From CAYNDL01 sp964396115 (GTDB lineage: Bacteria; Patescibacteriota; Andersenbacteria; UBA10190; CAIZMI01): DNA of 5,427 bases. Both the position numbers and the translations under genes were made by a program. Numbering within the stretch: position 1 is the first letter of the stretch; each line of letters starts with the position of its first letter. Positions 1 through 5,307 of the stretch are shown one piece after another. Location of the stretch: NCBI GenBank assembly GCA_964396115.1, contig CAYNDL010000059.1, forward strand, positions 1-5,427, written 5' to 3'. The notes beneath the pieces were generated by a model. The model was not told the origin of the DNA and ran no database searches. It was given only the letters and a program-made list of their open reading frames with translations.

Positions 1-726
1 TTTTATCATTCCGTACGTGTCGAAACCAGCAATAGTCGAAAATGCTATTACCAGCAGCATGATAATGAAAGCGAAATTCAAGAGATCCCTGGTGAAGGAC
101 CAACCCTGTGCAACTATAGAAGACCCGGCAATCTTGTTTAGTTGTGAAACGAAGTCCACAAAAACGCCGGCGAGTGACATTAGCATTCCCAAAACCCACA
201 TCAAAAGACCAATGAAGAAGTCGATAACCAAAAGTAGCATGTTACCGAACTTTTCTTCCCAAGATACGGAAGCTGATTTGCGGGCTTGTTCGTCAATCTG
301 TTCCTGCTCTGCAGTCTTTCCTTCCCAGTCGTCATAAGTCACATCATTTCGAGTGGACTGAAGAACATTATTCTGATAGACGCCTGTCGGTTGGTCTTTT
401 AAAAAGTTGTTGTAAAAGTCTTCACTGTATTGATCGGGGATCACATATTCTCTATTTCCACCCGGTGCCTTGAGATTACCAACTATATCCTGACCCGTGC
501 CATAATTGTTATTCGCCGCGAAATAACTGCTTAAAGCCTGTTCGCTCGGTGGATTGATCAGTGAATAGTTCGACGCTTTTACATAAAAAGTCGCTGGCCC
601 GTAGGCGTTTGCCGGGACGTAGCCAAGGGTGATAGCGAGAGAAATGTTTGGGATTATTAACAACACAATGGCTATTAAGCCAACCCAAAGATTTCTTGAA
701 TTACGGAACCTTAAGTTTTTCATCAT
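1..726 (-). CDS. VirB6/TrbL-like polytopic membrane protein, N-terminal 242 residues (runs off the window)
   Basis: Reading from 726 towards base 1 gives 242 codons without a stop; the C-terminal part lies outside the window. The sequence shows a basic N-terminus and a hydrophobic segment at about residues 14-31 ending in NISLA, a signal peptide or first helix. A hydrophilic, probably extracytoplasmic stretch follows (about 32-158), then a long hydrophobic block (about 162-190) and another helix (about 215-233). The segment around residues 208-234 (GW, four residues on RD, then NFAF..LLVIAFSTIAGF) matches a motif I recall from CPR proteins annotated as VirB6/TrbL-like, the inner-membrane channel of type IV secretion systems; this assignment is from memory. 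The start is well fixed: in this frame TGA at 729-727 directly precedes ATG at 726, and a second ATG follows at 723. ATG 726 overlaps the upstream stop as ATGA, implying translational coupling. GGAGGT at 752-747 is 20 nt away, rather far for a normal Shine-Dalgarno. Confidence 0.8.
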   Translation of the reverse strand, partial: MMKNLRFRNSRNLWVGLIAIVLLIIPNISLAITLGYVPANAYGPATFYVKASNYSLINPPSEQALSSYFAANNNYGTGQDIVGNLKAPGGNREYVIPDQYSEDFYNNFLKDQPTGVYQNNVLQSTRNDVTYDDWEGKTAEQEQIDEQARKSASVSWEEKFGNMLLLVIDFFIGLLMWVLGMLMSLAGVFVDFVSQLNKIAGSSIVAQGWSFTRDLLNFAFIIMLLVIAFSTIAGFDTYGMIK

Positions 727-2252
727 TCAGTGGAAATGATTAACTTACCTCCGTTTGGACTTGTGGTATCCTCAATAATCGCAAGGTTGTTGTAATTAGT
801 CTCGTATCTCACGACCCAATCACACGGGGCGTTGGCGGGAAGCTGGTTACTTGTAATGGGCTGGCCATTTCCCTGAATATCGCGTCCAACTATTGATTCC
901 CGGGGTACATAATATGTTTGGAGGGGGTTATTTGTTGTGGTTGTTGTTGGGTATGGAAGTCCACTAAGTATTGCGATGGCGATTGCGTCATCTTCCGACA
1001 AGGTCTTCTGGTTGTTCTGGCAAGCACCTTCTGCCGGGTTACTGTTTCTAGGTATCTGGCTTACATTCTGTGGACTACCACTGCCTGAAGGAGGGTTAAA
1101 GCCATTCCATGGTGAGTTGTTGATATTGTTGCCAAACATGTCTTGCATACCGGGCAGCGAATTGCCAAAGAAGTCTTGCATGTCCTGCAAACGGTTGTAG
1201 TAATTGTTGAGACTTTGGCTTAGGGCATTATTGAGATTATCCATGACAGACTGGTCCAAAATGTTTTGGCCATAAAGTGGGCCGCGAGTGTAGCCGAGAG
1301 TCTCACTGTTTCTTCCTAGTCCGCCAGCACTATCCCCTTGTTCATTTCCAAAGGCGGTAGACTTTATTCTGGCTTGCTCGTTCTCTCCAGCTGTCGGTGG
1401 CGGTAATTTTGTTGCGGGATCCGAAACAGAAACTGGACTCAAAGGTGCCTTTGAATTTAGTGCGATATCACGTGGCGTGTTTACAACGCTTGCCTGGCGA
1501 ACGCTCATCTCGCCAGCGGACCTAGCTACCCTATTCAAATCTCCTGAAGGGGTGATCGATGTGCTTGTGCTAGAGTTGTTTGCTCCTGTTACGTCGTCCT
1601 TACTAAATTGCGGAAGATTGCCACCCGAATCAGGAAGTGCGGCAAGAGTTCTGTCGATTCCTGCTGCAGCGTTTTGAGTTACAAGCCGTACGAATAGTTC
1701 AGAATTCCAGGCCGCCGGCTTGACGCCATCTTTTGGCTTGATCTGGAAGATATTCATAAAATCCGACCAGTTCTCAGCGCCTTGTGTGTTCGCAGCGAGA
1801 ACTTGTCCACCCGATCCGTTTTGGGAGTCGTTATTTACTGAGACAAAAGAATCACCAATCTTCTGGTAATATTGCATATCTTCGTCGGAAATAATTCCTT
1901 CATCGCGCAGTTTTTCGATGTCGCTTTTTATATATTGGGTCCGTCCGATATTTTCCGGGTCAACTCCGAAGATATATTCCATTGATCGTCTGACGGGTGT
2001 TTCATTGTAATAATCAAGGGGATTTGCGATCCAACGGCTACCTGGAAATTGAACCTTTAAAGGATTAGGTTCAGCAACGGAACCCCCCAGCCTGCCTTCT
2101 TGAGCGCTACGCAAAACGATATCGTTCATTGTTTGTTCTTGTGCTTTGGCTAATGAGTAAACAATCAAAGCAAGAACCGGCACAAAAATAATTAATTTTT
2201 TGTAGTTAAAGAAAGACTTTTTTTGTTTTTTAATTCTTTTTATTTTTTTCAT
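723..2252 (-). CDS. Large membrane-anchored extracytoplasmic protein, Asn/Gln/Ser-rich, function unknown
   Basis: This 509-residue protein has a strongly basic N-terminus (11 Lys/Arg in the first 19 residues) and one hydrophobic segment at about 20-36. That fits an N-in anchor or uncleaved signal with the rest outside the membrane. I recognise no domain. Residues 62-200 look folded, with aromatic and charged residues (PGSRWIANPLDYY, YIFGVDPENIG). Residues 205-330 are low in hydrophobics and rich in Ser, Asn, Pro and Gly, probably a flexible linker. Residues 358-379 hold two copies of an 11-residue unit starting MQD-x-FGN. A Thr run lies at 436-440. Only two cysteines occur, at 411 and 477, flanking a C-terminal region that could be closed by a disulfide. 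ATG at 2252 overlaps the previous gene's stop as ATGA, and its TGA stop overlaps the next start, so it sits between two coupled genes. No Shine-Dalgarno precedes it; the first codons are very A-rich. Its place just before the VirB6-like gene suggests an envelope partner of that protein. Confidence 0.85.
   Translation of the reverse strand: MKKIKRIKKQKKSFFNYKKLIIFVPVLALIVYSLAKAQEQTMNDIVLRSAQEGRLGGSVAEPNPLKVQFPGSRWIANPLDYYNETPVRRSMEYIFGVDPENIGRTQYIKSDIEKLRDEGIISDEDMQYYQKIGDSFVSVNNDSQNGSGGQVLAANTQGAENWSDFMNIFQIKPKDGVKPAAWNSELFVRLVTQNAAAGIDRTLAALPDSGGNLPQFSKDDVTGANNSSTSTSITPSGDLNRVARSAGEMSVRQASVVNTPRDIALNSKAPLSPVSVSDPATKLPPPTAGENEQARIKSTAFGNEQGDSAGGLGRNSETLGYTRGPLYGQNILDQSVMDNLNNALSQSLNNYYNRLQDMQDFFGNSLPGMQDMFGNNINNSPWNGFNPPSGSGSPQNVSQIPRNSNPAEGACQNNQKTLSEDDAIAIAILSGLPYPTTTTTNNPLQTYYVPRESIVGRDIQGNGQPITSNQLPANAPCDWVVRYETNYNNLAIIEDTTSPNGGKLIISTE
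1129..1181 (-). repeat. Two-copy 33-nt spaced direct repeat inside the 509-residue protein gene
   Basis: Two 20-base blocks, 1162-1181 and 1129-1148, match at 18 of 20 positions and are spaced 33 nt apart, an exact multiple of three. They encode two successive 11-residue units, each beginning MQD-x-FGN (residues 358-368 and 369-379). This looks like a small in-frame internal duplication. The unit is preceded by another LQDMQ-like stretch (355-359), so the surrounding segment may be a short helical repeat region. Confidence 0.6.
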
Positions 2253-2830
2253 TCTGGTGGGCAGTAATTTTCGTTTTTGGCTTCTTGTGGACCATAGATC
2301 AAGCTGGCGTCGGTGCAGGATATCTTTGAGAGAATGACCCGCATCTCCTCCAGTAAGGATCTTTGCAACATCTGTTCTCGAAAGAATGCATCACCGTTGT
2401 CGGAGGTCACTTGCCTGACTCTTAAGCGTGGCAAAGTATCACGCTCCTGAGGTTCTAGAGGAGCCGACAGGTTCCCGTTGGCATCAACCGTTCTTTGAAC
2501 TGGGTCGGGTTGGTAATTACCCGAAGCAATATAATTACCCATTCGGTAATCAGAGGTGATATATGGAGGATCAGCTGCCTGTCCGCTGGACTGGGGGGGA
2601 GAAACATAGCCATAGGGGTTTGGTGATGCGGGCGGTTCGACGTAATCTGCCTGATTAAGTGCCGCCAGAACATTGTAGAACACTTGCTCCTGCCCTCGGT
2701 CCGTATAGAACATGGCGTGTGGATCGGCAAAAGTGATCAAAGGCGTGAGAGCTACAATAGACACAGTCGCTGCAACGAGCAGCAATAGCATAGTTTGACT
2801 TTTGTGTGTCTTTGTTGTTTTCCGCTCCAT
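2249..2830 (-). CDS. Small secreted protein with N-terminal signal peptide and two cysteines, function unknown
   Basis: This 193-residue protein has a basic N-terminus (ERKTTKTHK) and a hydrophobic core at about 14-34. A plausible signal peptidase site follows TFA at 33-35, leaving a mature protein starting DPHAMFY. The N-terminal mature part (about 36-65, with DRGQEQVFYNVLAALNQADY) looks like a compact helical motif. I recall similar short proteins next to VirB6-like genes in CPR genomes, but cannot verify this here. The middle (about 66-130) is Pro/Gly/Tyr/Asn-rich and probably extended. The C-terminal part (about 145-180, FFREQMLQRSLLEEMRVIL) is a likely amphipathic helix followed by Cys172 and Cys190, a possible disulfide pair. 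The start at 2830 is supported by AGGAGA ten bases upstream. The stop TGA overlaps the next gene's ATG by four bases, so expression is coupled to the 509-residue protein. It is probably a periplasmic or surface component of the same assembly. Confidence 0.85.
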   Translation of the reverse strand: MERKTTKTHKSQTMLLLLVAATVSIVALTPLITFADPHAMFYTDRGQEQVFYNVLAALNQADYVEPPASPNPYGYVSPPQSSGQAADPPYITSDYRMGNYIASGNYQPDPVQRTVDANGNLSAPLEPQERDTLPRLRVRQVTSDNGDAFFREQMLQRSLLEEMRVILSKISCTDASLIYGPQEAKNENYCPPE

Positions 2831-2840
2831 AGTGTGGAAT

Positions 2841-2846
2841 TCTCCT
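2841..2846 (-). promoter_or_regulatory. Shine-Dalgarno AGGAGA for the 193-residue secreted protein
   Basis: AGGAGA on the minus strand lies 10 nt before ATG at 2830, near-ideal spacing. It overlaps the TAG stop (2847-2845) of the preceding gene. A ribosome terminating there would sit on the next gene's binding site, allowing re-initiation. It is the only strong, well-spaced site inside the five-gene unit, so this gene may be translated at a higher or more independent rate than its neighbours. Confidence 0.75.
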
Positions 2847-3801
2847 AGGTTATATTGTACTTCTTTTCTAGGTTTTTGATATCAGTTTCGATCTCAGAAA
2901 AGATCGTTTTCAAGCCATCAAGACGAGATCCCGCCACGAGCGCGCTCATGTAGTCAGTTTTGTAGTTTTTTAATTGTATAGTGTTGTCTCTCAAGGCAAG
3001 AACTGCAGCCAAATATTTTTTGTGCAGTTCAACGGCTTCTTTAGGCACTTCTACCCCGCTAAATATGGCAGCGTTGTTTTTTAAATCGCTAATAACAGCA
3101 TCAATTTGTGCAGGATTATTTGTCTGGGTGTAGTTTGTAAAGGCTGATGAGATCTGTTCTGGAGTCACGGGTTTAATCTTCTTGTTTTTCTTCGTTGATA
3201 ACGAGTCAAGGTACTTAACAATTGCCGCTTTTCCCGAAGTGTTAATGATCTTAATGTCATTATCAGTAATGATCGGGAGGATTCCGCGCGCATTCGTTTC
3301 GTTGATGAATTTGTTGACTGCTTCTTCGTTTGTAGTTAGTTCTTGCAGGTTGGTACCTGTTTTGTTCACAAATTGCTGGGTCAGGGTTGGTGGCGTTGGA
3401 GAGGGCGATCCGTGAGCTACTCCGACTTTATCGTTCGGCGATTTTATAAGGGGATCATATCCATTGGCTACCTCATCCCCATCCTTATATGTGTCCAGAT
3501 CGGTATCCGCATTTTGTGGGTCTGTTTTATATAAGATTTCCATAGCATCAGAAAGGCCATCAGAATCTGAATCAATTTCTGATGACGGGATTTTGATGTC
3601 TGATTTAGATATGTTGGCAAATGGGGTTATCGTTGCAGGCTCAGAAGACACAGAAGGCGAATTTTGCAGAGGTTGCAAAAAGGCAGGCTGCGTGCGTTTT
3701 GAAAAAGTACGATATCCTGACCAGACTGCAAATAAAACACCTATCCCAAAAAGAAGCGGTGCAACTATTGTTATTAAATTTTTTTGTGAATTTTTTTTCA
3801 T
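2845..3801 (-). CDS. Membrane-anchored protein with thrombospondin type 3-like calcium-binding repeats
   Basis: The 318-residue product has a short Lys/Asn N-terminus, a single hydrophobic segment (about 9-28) and then a basic residue cluster, fitting a single-pass anchor with an external C-terminus. Residues 77-118 carry the thrombospondin type 3-like pattern: acidic residues at 77, 79 and 81 followed by GLSDAME, then 99, 101, 103, 107 and 109 followed by E110 and GYDP. In this family the spaced Asp side chains bind Ca2+ and form rigid extracellular spacers. A Pro/Ser/Thr-rich linker (about 131-140) leads to a mostly helical region (about 155-318) that I cannot name; its end (about 252-318, from PKEAVELHKKYLAAVLAL) looks like a helical bundle. 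There are no cysteines, unlike the neighbours. ATG at 3801 is 3 nt after the upstream stop and has no Shine-Dalgarno; the context is A-rich (AAAAAATGAAAAAAAA). The role is probably a calcium-stabilised stalk or adhesive part of the envelope structure encoded by this unit. Confidence 0.87.
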   Translation of the reverse strand: MKKNSQKNLITIVAPLLFGIGVLFAVWSGYRTFSKRTQPAFLQPLQNSPSVSSEPATITPFANISKSDIKIPSSEIDSDSDGLSDAMEILYKTDPQNADTDLDTYKDGDEVANGYDPLIKSPNDKVGVAHGSPSPTPPTLTQQFVNKTGTNLQELTTNEEAVNKFINETNARGILPIITDNDIKIINTSGKAAIVKYLDSLSTKKNKKIKPVTPEQISSAFTNYTQTNNPAQIDAVISDLKNNAAIFSGVEVPKEAVELHKKYLAAVLALRDNTIQLKNYKTDYMSALVAGSRLDGLKTIFSEIETDIKNLEKKYNIT

Positions 3802-3804
3802 TTT

Positions 3805-4323
3805 TTAAAAACTATGCCAACATTCTTCGATCGTAGTCTGTGTGTTGTCGTCTCGCGTTATTTTCCGACAGTCTTCACAGGATAAATTATTATCTTCAGG
3901 ACAACGGTCCCCGACTTCGTATCTAGTATTAGGTAAGCCGCCTGTTGAACAGTGGCAAGAACAATCATTTGCCCAAAAAGGAGAGCCTGCCTGTCCGCTG
4001 CAAGGTGTCCCAGTGCCCGAAGTGTCCTGTACTGATGTGTCAGGCGATGCTGATGGGTAAACAGATTTCAAGTTTGGGTTGTACGAAGGAGCTGTTTTGT
4101 ATAAGGAATTTTGTGACGGTTGCGGGACACGGAAAAGGCTCACCGTTGTCCCAGTAATTTTATTTATTTCCGACAGGATGGAGTCGATCGTATCATTAAT
4201 GGCGCTATAAACACTTACAGTAGAGTTACGAAATGGATTCCAAAATTCTTGTGAAGGTGTGCCGGCTGTAACTATCGAGGGGGCTACTAATAAGGCCAAG
4301 TTTACTGCCAAAATAAAACGCAT
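3805..4323 (-). CDS. Small secreted cysteine-rich protein (8 Cys), first gene of the five-gene unit
   Basis: The 172-residue product starts with a short signal peptide: Arg2, a hydrophobic core at about 3-15, and a likely cleavage site after IVTA at 20. The mature N-terminal half (21-65) includes a probable helix (SAINDTIDSILSEINKI). It is followed by a Ser/Pro/Tyr-rich linker (66-105). The C-terminal part is cysteine-rich, with Cys at 108, 121, 123, 125, 141, 149, 152 and 168, giving CxCxC and CxxC arrangements. An exported domain with eight cysteines suggests four disulfides, though metal binding by CxCxC/CxxC is possible. I recognise no family. The frame upstream of ATG 4323 is closed by TAA at 4332-4330, so no longer start exists. 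AGGAG touches the ATG with no spacer, so it cannot serve as a normal binding site; the proposed promoter would make the transcript nearly leaderless. An internal TTG at 4311 is 12 nt from AGGAG but would remove Arg2 and shorten the signal core. Confidence 0.82.
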   Translation of the reverse strand: MRFILAVNLALLVAPSIVTAGTPSQEFWNPFRNSTVSVYSAINDTIDSILSEINKITGTTVSLFRVPQPSQNSLYKTAPSYNPNLKSVYPSASPDTSVQDTSGTGTPCSGQAGSPFWANDCSCHCSTGGLPNTRYEVGDRCPEDNNLSCEDCRKITRDDNTQTTIEECWHSF

Positions 4324-4332
4324 CTCCTGTTA

Positions 4333-4361
4333 AGGATAACATTTAAACAGTAAGATCCAAA
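4333..4361 (-). promoter_or_regulatory. Predicted extended -10 promoter for the five-gene unit
   Basis: On the minus strand, TTTGGA (4361-4356), a 17-nt spacer and TATCCT (4338-4333) are preceded by TG one base before the -10, giving an extended -10 element TGTTATCCT. The -10 matches the consensus at four of six positions and the -35 is weak. Transcription would begin near 4326, leaving only about 2-5 nt before the ATG at 4323. The -35 lies inside the T-rich tail of the preceding terminator. It has the same architecture as the promoter at 5307-5279, including TTTGG and the 17-nt spacer. Confidence 0.5.
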
Positions 4362-4392
4362 ACGAAAGCAGCTTCCTTTTGGGAAGCTGCTT
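4359..4392 (-). terminator. Rho-independent-type terminator after the six-helix membrane protein gene
   Basis: A perfect 11-bp inverted repeat (4392-4382 and 4376-4366, including AGCAGCTTCC/GGAAGCTGCT) encloses a 5-nt loop. It begins 4 nt after the TAA stop at 4399-4397. On the minus strand it is followed by TTCGTTTT, a T-rich but interrupted tail. On the plus strand the following bases are less T-rich, so minus-strand termination is favoured. It separates the single-gene transcript from the five-gene unit downstream. Confidence 0.8.
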
Positions 4393-4396
4393 GTTC

Positions 4397-5245
4397 TTAT
4401 ACGGGGGAAATGATGATCCTTCTTTTGCCGTTTCTCCTTGGGGCAACTTTCGGCGTTTCTTCCTTTATTTCGGCGTGTACTTCCTTGAACAAAGTCACCA
4501 CAAACGCGGCTCCGACTAACATCATTACCAACGGAACAACAATCGAAGCAATCGGCAGCGGTTTGACAGAATAAACAACTGCCATAAATACGACCGTCCA
4601 CATTACGAGCCTTCCAATTAATTGGCGGAAATAAGGGCGCGTGATGGTGACACTATGTGTAAGTGCTCCCATGCCCCGATATTTTGTTACGACCGAAATG
4701 AGAGGCGCAAAGGTGAGCCAAATTCCTAGAATGAATGAGGGTAGGAAGAAAAGCAGGGCGAAAACAACAATGATAAACGTTCCTGAATATGGAACACCGC
4801 TTCTGTTTAACAATTCCCTGCCAGCCTGTTCGTACCAGTAATTCAGAATGAACGCCGGGATCATCGAAACAAACAAGAATATTACTACCAAAATTTCTGT
4901 GTAGATAAACCGGAAGAATCGCTCCGTGCCAATCTTGAGCGAACGTCTAACGCCAAGATATTTTGAGCTACTGAGCTCGGCAAAAATTCCGACCTTAACG
5001 ATTTCACTAAGAATTAAAAAGGTAAGCAAAGCTACGAGAGCAATTAAGAATAGCGTCAGGGTTGCTCCATTGAGAGTTAGATTTTCTCCGTATGACTGCG
5101 CAGAATAATATTCCATTAGGTAAGGTGTGGTGAACAGGAAGGGGATGATTGGTAAAACAACCATCTTAACAAGAGGTTTCCACTTACGACGGAATAAACG
5201 ATATGATTCAGCTAATTCGTGTGAGAATGGACTTAATTTTTTCAT
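4397..5245 (-). CDS. Six-helix integral membrane protein, YciC/GDPD-membrane-domain-like, function unknown
   Basis: The 282-residue product has about six hydrophobic segments (about 25-45, 61-85, 113-136, 155-182, 208-226 and 231-253). A basic cytoplasmic-looking N-terminus (RLFRRKWK) precedes them, and a hydrophilic tail with a basic cluster follows (RRNGKRR, about 270-276). The segment from about 178 to 214 (FAPLISVVTKYRGMGAL, then S, then a short run to RQLIGRL) follows a pattern I associate with YciC-like and glycerophosphodiester-phosphodiesterase membrane-domain families. In those, a conserved 'G..AL..S' turn joins two helices. No catalytic phosphodiesterase domain is present, so no enzymatic activity should be inferred. 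The start at 5245 is firm: AAAGGAGG lies 11 nt upstream and an extended -10 promoter lies just before it. A terminator directly follows, so this gene appears to form its own transcript. Whether it works with the downstream secretion-like genes or is merely adjacent is unclear. Confidence 0.87.
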   Translation of the reverse strand: MKKLSPFSHELAESYRLFRRKWKPLVKMVVLPIIPFLFTTPYLMEYYSAQSYGENLTLNGATLTLFLIALVALLTFLILSEIVKVGIFAELSSSKYLGVRRSLKIGTERFFRFIYTEILVVIFLFVSMIPAFILNYWYEQAGRELLNRSGVPYSGTFIIVVFALLFFLPSFILGIWLTFAPLISVVTKYRGMGALTHSVTITRPYFRQLIGRLVMWTVVFMAVVYSVKPLPIASIVVPLVMMLVGAAFVVTLFKEVHAEIKEETPKVAPRRNGKRRIIISPV

Positions 5246-5256
5246 GTTTTTGTTTG

Positions 5257-5264
5257 CCTCCTTT
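5257..5264 (-). promoter_or_regulatory. Strong Shine-Dalgarno AAAGGAGG for the six-helix membrane protein
   Basis: AAAGGAGG on the minus strand is almost fully complementary to the 16S rRNA 3' end and sits 11 nt before ATG at 5245. It fixes this start and shows that this genome does use Shine-Dalgarno initiation. That makes the genes lacking one downstream (3801, 2252) more likely to depend on coupling. Confidence 0.85.
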
Positions 5265-5278
5265 AATAAGTTAGGTTG

Positions 5279-5307
5279 ATTATAACAAATAATTTTTAAA
5301 AACCAAA
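5279..5307 (-). promoter_or_regulatory. Predicted extended -10 promoter for the six-helix membrane protein gene
   Basis: On the minus strand a perfect TATAAT (5284-5279) is preceded by TG one base upstream (TGTTATAAT). A weak -35 lies at TTTGGT (5307-5302) with a 17-nt spacer; TTGGTT at 5306-5301 with a 16-nt spacer is an alternative reading. Transcription would start near 5272, giving a leader of about 26 nt that contains the Shine-Dalgarno. The -35 falls in the last codons of the upstream gene, and no terminator separates the two genes, so read-through from upstream may add to expression. Confidence 0.7.

Noticed and set aside
17..337. Plus-strand open frame of 106 codons
   Set aside because: It lies opposite the coherent VirB6-like coding frame, has a Ser/Thr/Lys-rich composition without a domain, and has no ribosome binding site; it is a shadow of the minus-strand gene.
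747..752. GGAGGT as the ribosome binding site of the VirB6-like gene
   Set aside because: It is 20 nt before ATG 726, and that frame has a TGA at 729-727 with no usable start in between. It is more simply explained as the Gly-Gly codons of the overlapping gene.
929..952. GTT/TTG-rich stretch as a microsatellite or CRISPR-like repeat
   Set aside because: It is a short run encoding Thr residues 436-440 and following Asn; there are no spaced identical repeats, so it is not an array.
937..1200. Plus-strand open frames opposite the 509-residue protein (for example 937-1200 and 1477-1677)
   Set aside because: They look hydrophobic in places, but only as the complement of Asn/Gln/Pro-rich codons. 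No start signals are present and they are fully contained within a well-supported gene.
723..2252. Possible TGA-to-glycine recoding (Gracilibacteria/Absconditabacteria code)
   Set aside because: No in-frame TGA occurs inside the well-supported genes, and TGA ends two genes exactly at ATGA junctions, so the standard bacterial code fits.
2455..2730. Minus-strand open frame of 91 codons inside the 193-residue secreted protein gene
   Set aside because: It is an out-of-frame shadow; the 193-residue frame has the signal peptide, the Shine-Dalgarno and the coupled stop.
4302..4601. Minus-strand open frame of 99 codons across the end of the six-helix protein gene
   Set aside because: It overlaps the real gene, the terminator and the promoter in another frame, so it could not be spared from those features. 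Its cysteine-rich content arises from reading membrane-protein codons out of frame.
4397..5245. Assignment of the six-helix protein as an ABC transporter permease or a phosphodiesterase
   Set aside because: There is no EAA-type permease loop, no adjacent ATPase and no catalytic phosphodiesterase domain. Only a loose similarity to membrane-domain families is visible.
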